Source: Nocardioides rubriscoriae
GTDB taxonomy: Bacteria; Actinomycetota; Actinomycetes; Propionibacteriales; Nocardioidaceae
NCBI RefSeq assembly: GCF_008087085.1
Contig: NZ_VIYJ01000010.1
Span: 62,001 to 126,000, forward strand
Reading direction: 5' to 3'
DNA: 64,000 bases
The notes under the pieces were generated by a model, which was not told the origin of the DNA, did no database searches, and was given only the letters and a program-made list of their open reading frames with translations. The position numbers were made by a program, and so were the translations under genes. Of this stretch, positions 9,201 to 17,911 are shown piece by piece. Numbering within the stretch: the first letter of the stretch is position 1; each line of letters starts with the position of its first letter.

Positions 9201-9230
9201 ATCATCGAACTAGAACGTGTTCTAGCGCAA
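9201..9230 (-). promoter_or_regulatory. Promoter with KstR-like operator between -35 and -10
   Basis: Palindrome CTAGAACGTGTTCTAG at 9210-9225; bases 9211-9224 fit TNNAACNNGTTNNA, the motif reported for the mycobacterial cholesterol repressor KstR. On the minus strand a TTGCGC (-35-like, 9230-9225) and GATGAT (-10-like, 9206-9201) bracket it with 18-bp spacing, and the start codon follows 6 nt after the -10. A bound TetR-type dimer would block polymerase directly. Confidence 0.72.
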
Positions 9231-9259
9231 GCGTGTCGGGGTGCCCGCCGGCATAGTCC

Positions 9260-10366
9260 TCAGGACTTGCCGGCCACCACGATCGCCACGATGGCCCCGA
9301 TCACGACCAGCGCCGCGATCACGGCCAGCGCGATCTTGATCGCGCTGTAGGGGCGGTCGCCGACCACCTTGCCGGTGTTGGCGTTGACGAGCACCTGGAA
9401 GGTCTTGCCGGCGTGGACGTAGCTGGCGATCCACAGCGGCATCAGCACCAGCTTGAACATCGCCTGCGAGTAGGTGACGTCCATGTCGTTGACCCGCTGC
9501 TCGTCGCCGCCGATGTCTCGCTCGACGTCGCCGTGGATGACGCCGCGCATCTCGTCGCGGGCCTCCTTGGCGCCGGCGACGGGGTCGACGTCGTAGCGCA
9601 GGGCGGAGTAGCCGGTGACGTACTCGTCCTGGTAGGGCCGGGCGTCGGCGAGCTGCCAGGGGCCCATCTTCTCGAGCTGCTCGCGCTCGAGGTGATGGCT
9701 GGCGACGACGAGCACGTCGTCGAAGTCGCGGCGCACGTGGCCGGAGCGGTCCGACCAGCGGGTACGGCGCTCCTGGTAGGTCTCGGTGCGGGTGCCGCCC
9801 TTGCCGTCGGAGACGGTGCGGGTGCGGGTGACGTAGTAGTAGTCGCCGCGCTGGCCCTCGTAGTCGGTCTCGGTGTGGGCGTCGAAGGTCCAGTGCGGGA
9901 TGTAGGTGCCGGTGAGGCCCTCGGTCGAGCCGACCTTCTTCAGGCTGTTGGGGGCGAAGCGACGCGAGCTCACCCACTCCTTGACGTGGTCGCGCGCGGC
10001 GTTGCGGTCGACCTTGAACGGCACCACGGCCTCGGGGCGCACGACGCCCTCGGGCACCTCGGTCGCGACCAGCGCGCCGCCGCAGAACTGGCAGGCCGTG
10101 GAGACGTCGGTGGTCTCGGTCTGCGCCCCGCAGTTCTTGCACTTCAGCTGGACCGCGGCGGCCAGTGCCGCGATGCCGGTCTGGGCGTGCTTGGCGGTCC
10201 ACTCGTCGTAGGAGTGCTCGCGGATGGTGAGCTGCTCGGCGTTGATCTGCTGCTCGGCGCCGCAGGAGCCGCACCGCAGCACGGTCGTGCCCGGGGCGTA
10301 CGCCGTCTGGGCGCCACAGCTGGGGCAGACGGCGCTGAGGGGGACCGGGGGGAGGGTCTCGGACAC
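9260..10366 (-). CDS. Zinc-ribbon membrane protein, YdjG-like partner of an SPFH protein
   Basis: 368 residues. Two or more zinc ribbons near the N-terminus (CPSCGAQ ... CGSCGAE about residues 12-35, then CKNCGAQ ... CQFCGGA), a long soluble middle (TGTYIPHWTFDAHTETDYEGQRGD region), and a C-terminal hydrophobic helix (ALAVIAALVVIGAIVAIVVA) ending GKS. This matches the TFIIB-type zinc-ribbon proteins represented by Bacillus subtilis YdjG, which helps recruit the SPFH protein YdjI to the membrane under envelope stress. Here it directly follows the SPFH gene with a 10-base gap, so the pair is an operon. GTG start at 10366; the upstream open frame is a shadow of the SPFH gene. Confidence 0.85.
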   Translation of the reverse strand: MSETLPPVPLSAVCPSCGAQTAYAPGTTVLRCGSCGAEQQINAEQLTIREHSYDEWTAKHAQTGIAALAAAVQLKCKNCGAQTETTDVSTACQFCGGALVATEVPEGVVRPEAVVPFKVDRNAARDHVKEWVSSRRFAPNSLKKVGSTEGLTGTYIPHWTFDAHTETDYEGQRGDYYYVTRTRTVSDGKGGTRTETYQERRTRWSDRSGHVRRDFDDVLVVASHHLEREQLEKMGPWQLADARPYQDEYVTGYSALRYDVDPVAGAKEARDEMRGVIHGDVERDIGGDEQRVNDMDVTYSQAMFKLVLMPLWIASYVHAGKTFQVLVNANTGKVVGDRPYSAIKIALAVIAALVVIGAIVAIVVAGKS

Positions 10367-10376
10367 CGACGCCGCC

Positions 10377-11573
10377 TCAGGCGGTCGGCGGGACGGGGGG
10401 CGGGGTGCCCTCGGCCGGCGGCTGGGGGGCCGAGGCCGCCGGCGTGGCCGGCGGGGTCGGCGGCAGGGGCGGCGGGGTGGCCGGGAACAGGGCCCGGACC
10501 TCGGCGACGTCGCCGGCGGCGGTCCAGGCGTCCATGCCGTCGCGCCACACCAGGGTCTCGCGGGTGACCTCGCCCGAGGTGATCTTGGCCGAGATGGCCG
10601 CCCGCTCGAGCGGGCCGACCTGCTGGCCGCCGATCGCGAGGAAGAACGCCGAGGAGGTGACCGGCACCGGCGGAGGTGAGGCCGGCGCGGCGGGGGCCGC
10701 CGGGGCGGGCTGGGAGGCCTGCGGGTTGAGCGCGTTGGCCATCTGCTGACCCATCGCCATGCCCATGCCCAGCCCCATGCCCTCGCCGGCGCCACCGGGG
10801 TTGTTGGCGGCGTCGCCGATGGCGGTGGCGGCCTGGAACTTGGCGTACTGGTCGAGGTTGCCGAGCACGCCCATCGACGTGCGCTTGTCGAGGACCGCCT
10901 CCACCTCGGGCGGCAGCGAGATGTTCTCGATGATGAAGCGCGGGATCGAGATGCCCATCGGGGCCAGCTGCTCGGTCAGGGTCAGGGCGAGCTGGTCGGC
11001 GATGCCCTGCTGGTTGGCGGCCAGGTCGAGCATCGGGACGTTGGCCTTGGCCAGCGCGGTGCCGAGCTGGGAGACGATCGACTGGCGCAGGAACTCCGCG
11101 ACCTCCTCGGTGCGGAACGCCGGGTCGGTGCCGACGAGCTCCTTGAGCAGCTTGCCGCCGTCGACGATGCGCAGCGCGTAGGTGCCGAAGGCGCGCAGCC
11201 GCACCATCCCGAACTCGGCGTCGCGCAGGGTGACGGGATTCTGGGTGCCCCACTTGAAGTCGGTGAACTGCCGCGTCGCGACGAAGTAGACCTCGGCCTT
11301 GAAGGGCGAGTCGAAGCCGTACTTCCAGCCCTTGAGGGTCGACAGGATCGGCAGGTTCTTGGTCTCGAGGGTGACGGTGCCGGGGCCGAAGACGTCGGCG
11401 ATCTCACCCTCGTTGACGAAGACCGCGACCTGCCCCTCGCGCACGACCAGCTGGGCGCCGTTCTTGATCTCGTTGTCGTGGCGCGGGAAGCGCCAGACCA
11501 GGGTGTCGCGACTGTCGTCGAGGAACTCGACGATGTCGATGAACTCGCCGCGGATGCTGTCCATGAATCCCAT
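10377..11573 (-). CDS. SPFH-domain protein with C-terminal GYF_2 domain, YdjI-like
   Basis: 398 residues. Starts MGFMDSIRGEFIDIVEFLDD and continues with an SPFH/band-7 region (about residues 20-270) of the 'virion core protein' type seen in B. subtilis YdjI, then a Gly/Met-rich stretch, an Ala/Pro linker, a GYF_2 (DUF4339) domain (FFLAIGGQQVGPLERAAI ... LVWRDGMDAW) and a Pro-rich tail. SPFH proteins scaffold membrane microdomains; GYF_2 domains are predicted to bind proline-rich or peptide partners. ATG at 11573 with a purine-rich GAGAGAGG upstream. No PspA homologue is in this window, unlike the Bacillus ydjFGHI operon. Confidence 0.88.
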   Translation of the reverse strand: MGFMDSIRGEFIDIVEFLDDSRDTLVWRFPRHDNEIKNGAQLVVREGQVAVFVNEGEIADVFGPGTVTLETKNLPILSTLKGWKYGFDSPFKAEVYFVATRQFTDFKWGTQNPVTLRDAEFGMVRLRAFGTYALRIVDGGKLLKELVGTDPAFRTEEVAEFLRQSIVSQLGTALAKANVPMLDLAANQQGIADQLALTLTEQLAPMGISIPRFIIENISLPPEVEAVLDKRTSMGVLGNLDQYAKFQAATAIGDAANNPGGAGEGMGLGMGMAMGQQMANALNPQASQPAPAAPAAPASPPPVPVTSSAFFLAIGGQQVGPLERAAISAKITSGEVTRETLVWRDGMDAWTAAGDVAEVRALFPATPPPLPPTPPATPAASAPQPPAEGTPPPVPPTA

Positions 11574-11681
11574 GGGCCTGGCCTCTCTCAGGGTGGGTGC
11601 CTCGTCTGGAACCGTAGTGGACGCAAGGGACGGTACGCCGGGTAATCGCCCTCGACACGACCGGGCAGAATGGGGCCCATC

Positions 11682-14600
11682 ATGTCTGATGCGGTGGCTC
11701 CCTCGACGGTGCAGCAGCACATCACCTACCCGCCCGACCTGCCGGTCAGCCAGCGTCGCGACGAGATCGCCGAGGCCATCCGCGACCACCAGGTCGTGGT
11801 CGTCGCCGGCGAGACCGGCTCGGGCAAGACGACGCAGCTGCCCAAGATCTGCCTCGAGCTCGGCCGCGAGCGCATCGGCCACACCCAGCCCCGCCGGATC
11901 GCGGCGCGCAGCGTCGCCGAGCGGATCGCCTCCGAGCTGGGTTCCGAGCTGGGTGAGCGCGTCGGCTACCAGGTGCGCTTCACGGCGCGGACGTCGCGCG
12001 ACACCCAGGTCAAGGTGATGACCGACGGCATCCTGCTCGCCGAGCTGCAGCGCGACCGGCAGCTGAGGAAGTACGACACGATCATCATCGACGAGGCCCA
12101 CGAGCGCAGCCTCAACATCGACTTCCTGCTCGGCTACCTCAAGCGGCTGCTGCCGCGCCGCCCCGACCTCAAGCTCGTCATCACCTCGGCCACCATCGAC
12201 GTCGAGCGCTTCTCCCAGCACTTCGCCGCGCCCGACGGCACGCCGGCGCCCGTCGTGGAGGTCTCCGGGCGCACCTACCCCGTCGAGGTCCGCTACCGGC
12301 CGCTGGTCGACGTGATGGAGGACGACGAGGAGGGCGAGCCGATCGTCCGCGACCAGACCGAGGCGATCGTCGACGCCGTCAAGGAGCTGGGCGGCGAGGG
12401 CTCCGGCGACGTCCTGGTCTTCCTGCCCGGCGAGCGCGAGATCCGCGACACCGCCGACGCGCTGAGCGCCGCCCTCGGCGAGCGCGGCCCCGAGGTCGTC
12501 CCGCTCTACTCCCGGTTGTCGGCCGCCGAGCAGCACCGGGTGTTCGCCCCCCACCCCGGGCGCCGCGTCGTGCTGGCCACCAACGTCGCCGAGACCTCGC
12601 TGACCGTGCCCGGCATCCGCTACGTGGTCGACACCGGCGTCGCCCGCATCTCGCGCTACTCCGTGCGCACCAAGGTGCAGCGCCTGCCCATCGAACCGAT
12701 CAGCCAGGCGTCGGCCAACCAGCGCTCCGGCCGCTGCGGCCGCGTCGCCCCCGGCATCGCGATCCGGCTCTACAGCGAGGAGGACTTCGAGGCGCGCCCG
12801 GAGTTCACCGAGCCCGAGATCCTGCGCACCAACCTCGCCTCGGTCATCCTCCAGATGACCTCCCTCGGCCTCGGCGACGTCGCCCGGTTCCCCTTCGTCG
12901 AGCCGCCCGACAAGCGCAACGTGCAGGCCGGCGTCCAGCTGCTGGAGGAGCTCGGGGCCGTCACCGCCGCCCCGACACCGGGGATAGTCGTGGACGATTC
13001 GCACCGTGGCCGTCGCCGTGCGAAATGTCCACGACTAGCGGACGGGCCGCGGCTGACCGAGGTCGGACGACGGCTGGCGCGGCTGCCGATCGACCCGCGG
13101 CTGGCGCGGATGATCCTGGAGGCCGAGCGGCTCGGGTGCGTGCGCGAGGTGATCGTCATCGCCGCGGCCCTGTCGCTGCAGGACCCCCGGGAGCGGCCGG
13201 CCGAGCAGCGCCCGCAGGCCGACCAGCTGCACGCGCGGTTCAAGGTCGAGGGCTCCGACTTCCTGACCTGGCTCGAGCTGTGGCGCTACGTCAAGGCGCA
13301 GCAGAAGGAGCTCAGCAGCAGCGCGTTCCGCCGGATGTGCAAGCGCGAGCTGCTCAACTACGTGCGCGTGCGCGAGTGGCAGGACTTCGAGGCCCAGCTG
13401 CGCCAGGTCTGCAAGGAGATGGGCATCTTGGTCGGCACGCCCGCCGACACCCCCGACGCCGACGGCATCCACCAGGCGCTGCTGTCGGGGCTGCTGAGCC
13501 ACATCGGCATGCTCGAGGAGCGCGAGGAGCAGCGCGGCGCCAAGACCGGCGGACGCCGTCCCGTGCGCGAGTACGTCGGAGCCCGCGGTGCCCGCTTCGC
13601 GATCTTCCCCGGCAGCGGCCTGGCCAGGAAGAACCCGCCGTTCCTGATGGCCGGCGAGCTCGTCGAGACCGGTCGGCTCTGGGCGCGCCAGAACGCTGCG
13701 ATCGACCCCGAGTGGGCCGAGCGCCTCGGCGCCCACCTGGTCAAGCGCACCTACTCCGAGCCGCACTGGTCCAAGAAGCGCGCCGCGGTGCTCGCCCACG
13801 AGCGCGTCACCCTGTACGGCGTCCCGCTGGTCGCCGACCGCGTCGTCAGCTTCGGCAAGGTCGCGCCGTCGGTCGCCCGCGAGATCTTCATCCGTCACGC
13901 GCTGGTGCAGGGGGAGTGGCACACCCGGCAGAAGTTCTTCGCCCGCAACCTCGAGCTGCTCGAGGAGGCCAAGGAGCTCGAGCACCGCGCCCGCCGCCGC
14001 GACATCGTCGTCGACGAGCACACGCTGTTCGACTTCTACGACGCCCGGGTCGGCGCCGAGGTCGTCAGCGGCGCCCACTTCGACACCTGGTGGAAGAAGG
14101 CGCGGCAGCGCGACCCCGACCTGCTCGACTTCGACCTGGCCATGCTCACCCGCGACCGTGCCGACGCCGTGCAGGAGGCGGAGTTCCCGACCTCCTGGTC
14201 GGGGTCGCGCGAGGGCCTGACCTTCCCGATCAGCTACCACTTCGAGCCGGGCGCCCCCGACGACGGCCTGACCATCGACGTGCCCGTCGCGACGCTCAAC
14301 CAGGTCGGCGACGACGACTTCTCCTGGAACGTCCCGGGCCTGCGCGAGGACCTCGTGACCAGCCTGATCCGCAGCCTGCCCAAGCCCCTGCGCGTCGCCC
14401 TGGTGCCCGCGCCCGACAAGGCGCGAGCGTTCCTGCGTGAGGTGCCGGCCGGCGAGGAGCCGCTTCTCGACGCGCTCGAGCGCTGGTGCCGCGCCACCGC
14501 CGGCATCGTCGTGCCGCGCGAGGCGTGGGACTGGTCCAAGGTCGCCGAGCACCTGCGCCCGACCTACCGCGTCGTCGACGACACCGGAGCCGAGCAGGCG

Positions 14601-15542
14601 CGTGGCAAGGACCTCGAGGCGCTCAAGGCGCCGCTGCGCCCGCAGTTCGCCGCCGCGCTCGACGAGGTCGCCTCCGGCAGCGGGCTGACCGCGACCGGGC
14701 AGACCGCGTGGACCTTCGGCGCCCTCGACGCGTCGATCACCGAGCGCCGCGCGGGCCACGAGGTGACGGCGTACCCCGCCCTGGTCGACGAGGGCGCCAG
14801 CGTCGGGCTGCGGGTCTTCGGCTCGCTCGACGAGGCGGCGGCCCGCCACCGCCTCGGCGTACGCCGCCTGCTCACCCTGGCCGTGCCCGACCCGACCGCC
14901 CGGGTGCTCGGCGGGCTCAGCAACCTCGAGAAGCTCGGGCTCGCCGGCTCGCCGTACCCCACGGTGGCCGCGCTGCTGGCCGACTGCCGCGTGGCCGTGC
15001 TCTCCGACGCCGTCGACGCCCACGACGAGGTCCGCGACGAGGCCGCCTTCGACCGGCTCGTCGGCGAGGTCGCGCGCGAGCACGAGGCCGCCGTGCGGGC
15101 CACCGTCGCCGACGTCATCGTCGTCCTGGAGCGTTGGCGCGCCGTCGACAAGGCCCTCGCGGGGCGCGCCGACATGCTGCAGCTGCCGGCCCTGACCGAC
15201 ATGAAGGCACAGCTGGCGCGCCTGGTCGAGGTCGGGTTCGTCGCCGAGGCCGGCGCCCGCCGGTTGCGGCGCTACCCGACCTACCTGCGCGCGCTCGAGC
15301 TGCGCCGCGAGCGGCTCGACGGCCCGGGCCTGCACCAGGACCGCCAGCGGATGGACCAGGTCGTCACCCTCCAGGACGCCTACGCCCACCGGGTCGCCGC
15401 GCTGCCCGACGGCCGCCCGCCCGACGACCGGCTGCGCCAGGTGCGGTGGATGCTCGAGGAGTACCGCGTGTCGCTGTGGGCCCAGCAGCTCGGCACCGAC
15501 GGGCCGGTCAGCGACCAGCGCATCCGCAAGGTCCTGGCCTGA
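11682..15542 (+). CDS. hrpA: ATP-dependent RNA helicase HrpA
   Basis: About 1286 residues, the usual size. DEAH-box helicase: Walker A GETGSGKTTQ, DEAH in IIDEAHERSLN, motif III TSAT, motif VI QRSGRCGRVAPG, followed by HA2, OB-fold and the C-terminal DUF3418 region. HrpA unwinds RNA and in E. coli rescues stalled ribosomes on mRNA. ATG 11682 is preferred; another in-frame ATG is at 11670, fused to a CAGAAT hexamer. Between the helicase core and the HA2 region (LLEELGAV ... RLTEVGRRLARLP) sits an in-frame palindromic insertion (bases 12985-13037) encoding a basic loop (about residues 431-455) not expected in the family. The frame stays open, so the protein is probably functional. Confidence 0.95.
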   Translation: MSDAVAPSTVQQHITYPPDLPVSQRRDEIAEAIRDHQVVVVAGETGSGKTTQLPKICLELGRERIGHTQPRRIAARSVAERIASELGSELGERVGYQVRFTARTSRDTQVKVMTDGILLAELQRDRQLRKYDTIIIDEAHERSLNIDFLLGYLKRLLPRRPDLKLVITSATIDVERFSQHFAAPDGTPAPVVEVSGRTYPVEVRYRPLVDVMEDDEEGEPIVRDQTEAIVDAVKELGGEGSGDVLVFLPGEREIRDTADALSAALGERGPEVVPLYSRLSAAEQHRVFAPHPGRRVVLATNVAETSLTVPGIRYVVDTGVARISRYSVRTKVQRLPIEPISQASANQRSGRCGRVAPGIAIRLYSEEDFEARPEFTEPEILRTNLASVILQMTSLGLGDVARFPFVEPPDKRNVQAGVQLLEELGAVTAAPTPGIVVDDSHRGRRRAKCPRLADGPRLTEVGRRLARLPIDPRLARMILEAERLGCVREVIVIAAALSLQDPRERPAEQRPQADQLHARFKVEGSDFLTWLELWRYVKAQQKELSSSAFRRMCKRELLNYVRVREWQDFEAQLRQVCKEMGILVGTPADTPDADGIHQALLSGLLSHIGMLEEREEQRGAKTGGRRPVREYVGARGARFAIFPGSGLARKNPPFLMAGELVETGRLWARQNAAIDPEWAERLGAHLVKRTYSEPHWSKKRAAVLAHERVTLYGVPLVADRVVSFGKVAPSVAREIFIRHALVQGEWHTRQKFFARNLELLEEAKELEHRARRRDIVVDEHTLFDFYDARVGAEVVSGAHFDTWWKKARQRDPDLLDFDLAMLTRDRADAVQEAEFPTSWSGSREGLTFPISYHFEPGAPDDGLTIDVPVATLNQVGDDDFSWNVPGLREDLVTSLIRSLPKPLRVALVPAPDKARAFLREVPAGEEPLLDALERWCRATAGIVVPREAWDWSKVAEHLRPTYRVVDDTGAEQARGKDLEALKAPLRPQFAAALDEVASGSGLTATGQTAWTFGALDASITERRAGHEVTAYPALVDEGASVGLRVFGSLDEAAARHRLGVRRLLTLAVPDPTARVLGGLSNLEKLGLAGSPYPTVAALLADCRVAVLSDAVDAHDEVRDEAAFDRLVGEVAREHEAAVRATVADVIVVLERWRAVDKALAGRADMLQLPALTDMKAQLARLVEVGFVAEAGARRLRRYPTYLRALELRRERLDGPGLHQDRQRMDQVVTLQDAYAHRVAALPDGRPPDDRLRQVRWMLEEYRVSLWAQQLGTDGPVSDQRIRKVLA
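12985..13037. repeat. 53-bp palindromic element inserted within hrpA
   Basis: Perfect outer arms TAGTCGTGGAC / GTCCACGACTA (12985-12995 and 13027-13037), two mismatched pairs, then inner arms TTCGCA / TGCGAA, leaving a 15-base loop rich in CCG/GCC. The element is translated in frame as part of HrpA. It looks like a small mobile palindrome (comparable in principle to Rickettsia palindromic elements or REP sequences) rather than a helicase motif. No second copy was found in this window. Confidence 0.75.
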
Positions 15543-15565
15543 CCCGCCCGCCGTAGGCTGTCGTG

Positions 15566-16177
15566 GTGCCCGAACCCGAGCCCGCCAAGCGCCAGCACCA
15601 CCGGCCCGCGCCGTTCCGGGCCAGCTGGTTCGAGGACATGGAGGGCGGCACCGACCCCGCCCTGGTCAGCGAGGCCGCCGACCGCGCCGCAGCGGTGCTG
15701 GTGCGCGGCGCCGGTCGCTCCGACGACGCCGAGGTCGCCGAGCGGCTGCTCCACCTCGCCGACGTCGAGGGCATCGAGACCATCGCCGAGGTGTGGGCCG
15801 GCTCGCCCGCCGACTCGCTGGCCGGCTGCCTGTGGCGCCTGTTCGTGCTGCGCTCATGGGTGCACCGCGAGCCCGTCCGCGCCAGCCACGAGTACGACGC
15901 GGGGCGCAGCCGCGTGCCCGTCGCCGAGGTCGTCGCCGGCGTCGCCGACCCGCCGGGCCCCGACGAGCTCAAGGCCATGGTCGACCAGGTGCTGCGCGGC
16001 ATCGCCACCGGCGACTTCGCCGACGTCCTGCTGCGCGCCTCGGCCTTCGCCCGCGTCGTCGCCACCGGTCGCGCGGTCCTCTCCGAGCCCTCCGACGCCG
16101 ACGTACGCCGGATGCTCGGCCTGGCCGAGCAGCTCGGGGCCGCCGCGCGGCTCGAGCTCGAGGGCCGGCTGGCCTGA
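15566..16177 (+). CDS. Conserved hypothetical protein, unknown function
   Basis: About 203 residues, acidic, soluble, mostly helical; no signal peptide or membrane segment. Segments such as FEDMEGGTDPALVSEAADRAAAVLVRGA and GLAEQLGAAARLELEGRLA suggest an alpha-helical bundle, but I do not recognise a family. It starts 23 bases after hrpA stops. GTG at 15566 is chosen over the adjacent GTG at 15563 because TAGGCT (15554-15559) is exactly 6 nt upstream, implying its own leaderless promoter. Confidence 0.75.
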   Translation: MPEPEPAKRQHHRPAPFRASWFEDMEGGTDPALVSEAADRAAAVLVRGAGRSDDAEVAERLLHLADVEGIETIAEVWAGSPADSLAGCLWRLFVLRSWVHREPVRASHEYDAGRSRVPVAEVVAGVADPPGPDELKAMVDQVLRGIATGDFADVLLRASAFARVVATGRAVLSEPSDADVRRMLGLAEQLGAAARLELEGRLA

Positions 16178-16235
16178 GGGCTGCCCGGAGCGCGGTGAGT
16201 GCTGATCAGCGACCTGGGCACAGCCAGGGAACCGG

Positions 16236-16288
16236 CCCGGTCACCGGACCGGCGGACGTCGCTGGGTGCCGCCGGTCCGGTGCCCGGG
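16236..16288. terminator. Strong 20-bp inverted repeat between convergent genes
   Basis: 16236-16255 and 16269-16288 are inverted copies of 20 bases with one mismatch (core CACCGGACCGGCGG), with a 13-base loop, in the 117-bp gap between convergent genes. A very stable bidirectional terminator without a T-run is the simplest reading. Confidence 0.65.
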
Positions 16289-16294
16289 AGGACG

Positions 16295-16852
16295 TCAGGC
16301 GTTGCGGCGCTCGACCTTCCACACGAGGGACTGCTCGGTCTTGAGGGGCATCTCGCCGAAGCCGGTCTTGGACTTGTTGCCGTAGGTGCACGACGCCTGG
16401 GACCAGTAGAACTTGGTGGCCCGGAAGTGGCGGGTCTCCTGCTTCTGGACCAGCCGGTACTCGTGGTCGGGGTCCTTGGGGATGTCGGCGGTGTAGCTCC
16501 ACGTGTCGGTCTTGGACCACTGCTTGCCGACGGCGACGGAGATGGACGTCGAAGCCTTGGCGAAGATGACGCCCGCCTCGGCCGAGATGGTTCCGGTGAC
16601 CGTCGCGCTCCACGTCGAGGTCGCGGTCTTGGCGTAGGTGATGTGCATCTTGTCGTACTTCGCCTGGACCCAGTTGCTGTAGAGCCCGGTCGGCTTGAAC
16701 GACTTGGTGACGTTGGTGATCTTCCAGATGGCATCGCCCGCGGGCGGCGCGCAGCCGGCGGTCGCGGCAGGAGCCAGCGGCACGGTCGCGGTGACGACGA
16801 GCCCTGCCAGCACCAACGGCACGGAGAGCAGGAGATGGGCAAGACGCTTCAT
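16295..16852 (-). CDS. Secreted protein A of a GntR-linked locus, unknown function
   Basis: 185 residues with a classical Sec signal peptide (KRLAHLLLSVPLVLAGLVVTATVPLAPAAT-type region, cleavage near residue 31), mature protein of about 150 residues rich in Ser, Thr, Lys and aromatic residues with two or more Cys. The central strand-like segment with AEAGVIFAKASTSISVAVG resembles EAGAIFAKAQTKVGFDLKA in the secreted protein at 17912-18526, so the two are distant paralogues. The alternating Ser/Thr pattern recalls beta-hairpin regions of aerolysin/ETX-MTX2-type toxins, which is only a suggestion. ATG with GGAGG seven bases upstream. Expressed separately from the regulator gene 150 bp upstream. 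Confidence 0.78.
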   Translation of the reverse strand: MKRLAHLLLSVPLVLAGLVVTATVPLAPAATAGCAPPAGDAIWKITNVTKSFKPTGLYSNWVQAKYDKMHITYAKTATSTWSATVTGTISAEAGVIFAKASTSISVAVGKQWSKTDTWSYTADIPKDPDHEYRLVQKQETRHFRATKFYWSQASCTYGNKSKTGFGEMPLKTEQSLVWKVERRNA

Positions 16853-17004
16853 GCAAGGAACCTCCGAGTAGGGGCGAGCGGGCTGTCCCCTCGCAGCGCG
16901 GACCTACCCGGGAGTCCCTGGTGGCAAACCGGGCACCGTCATGGGTGCGTCCGGTATACGATCCCCACAAGCCGCTGCCCAGAGGGGCTGTGCGGCCTGC
17001 GGAC

Positions 17005-17793
17005 TCAGTGTCGCGCCTCGGTGCCGTACTGGCGCTCCACCGTCGTGACGCGGAACCGGTACGTCTGGCCGTTGTAGTCGTGACGCCCGAGGTCGACCGG
17101 CGTGCCGAGGTCGTTGTAGGTCGTGCTGTGGACCGTGAGCACCGGACTGGACCTGCTCATGCCGAGCATCCGGGCCGCCGCGGCGCCGGCAGGTCGGGTG
17201 CCGACGCTCTGCTGCATCAGCCTCAGGCTGACGCCGTCCCTGCGCAGCACCTCGTAAAGCCCGCGGGTCTCCAGGTCGGCCGCCTGCAGCTTCGTCAGTT
17301 CTGCGGGCATCCAGTTGCGCATGATCGCCAGTGGGACGCCGTCGGCCCGGCGCAGCCGTTCGAGGTAGACCACCTCGGTGCCCTCGGGAACCCTGAGCTC
17401 GGTGGCCACCTCGCCCTCGGCGGCCCGGGTCTCGAGCGTCACCACCTCGGTGCTCGGGCGGCGCTCGGTTCGCCACAGCTCGTCGAAGAGCCCCTCGAGG
17501 CCGCTGCTGCGGTCCGTGCGGGCGGGCAGCACCTGGGTACCGGCTCCGTGCCGACGTACCAGAAGTCCCTCGCGGACGAGCTCGTCGATCGCCTTGCGCA
17601 TCGTCTGGCGGGACACCCCCAGACCCTTCGCGAGGCTGATCTCGCCCTCCAGCTGATCGCCGGGCGACAGGTGCCCGCGGGAGATCGAGTCCCGGACGTG
17701 GCGCGCCACGCTCAGATAGAGCGACTCCGCGCTGTCCCTGAGGTCGATCGGGGGTAGTCCCACGCGAGGCTGGCCCTTGCGTTGGCGAGGCAT
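17005..17793 (-). CDS. GntR-family regulator, HutC subfamily (UTRA domain)
   Basis: 262 residues. N-terminal winged helix (LYLSVARHVRDSISRGHLSPGDQLEGEISLAKGLGVSRQTMRKAIDELVREGLLVRRHGAGTQV) followed by a UTRA ligand-sensing domain (about residues 100-260; EVVYLERLRRADGVPLAIMRNWMP is typical). ATG at 17793 is chosen: TTAGGT lies exactly 6 nt upstream (17805-17800), and homology starts shortly after. The gene sits between two related secreted-protein genes on the same strand; palindromes ATGTACGTACAT upstream of the second are the likely operators. It probably represses that gene in response to an unknown small molecule. Confidence 0.93.
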   Translation of the reverse strand: MPRQRKGQPRVGLPPIDLRDSAESLYLSVARHVRDSISRGHLSPGDQLEGEISLAKGLGVSRQTMRKAIDELVREGLLVRRHGAGTQVLPARTDRSSGLEGLFDELWRTERRPSTEVVTLETRAAEGEVATELRVPEGTEVVYLERLRRADGVPLAIMRNWMPAELTKLQAADLETRGLYEVLRRDGVSLRLMQQSVGTRPAGAAAARMLGMSRSSPVLTVHSTTYNDLGTPVDLGRHDYNGQTYRFRVTTVERQYGTEARH

Positions 17794-17911
17794 GCCACAA
17801 CCTAACGCGGTCATCCCCGCTCGTGCTCGACCGCACCAGGCGCCACCGTCGTCCTCGCCGGACGACGGTGGCCCGCCGACCTCCGGTCGGCGGGCCACCG
17901 TGACCGAGGGG

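Noticed and set aside
12985..13037. Transcription terminator or attenuator within hrpA
   Set aside because: The palindrome is mid-gene, translated in frame, and its arms are longer and different from the terminators at gene ends here.
13035..15389. 784-codon minus-strand frame opposite hrpA
   Set aside because: hrpA is conserved throughout; the antisense frame has no domain and arises from GC3 bias.
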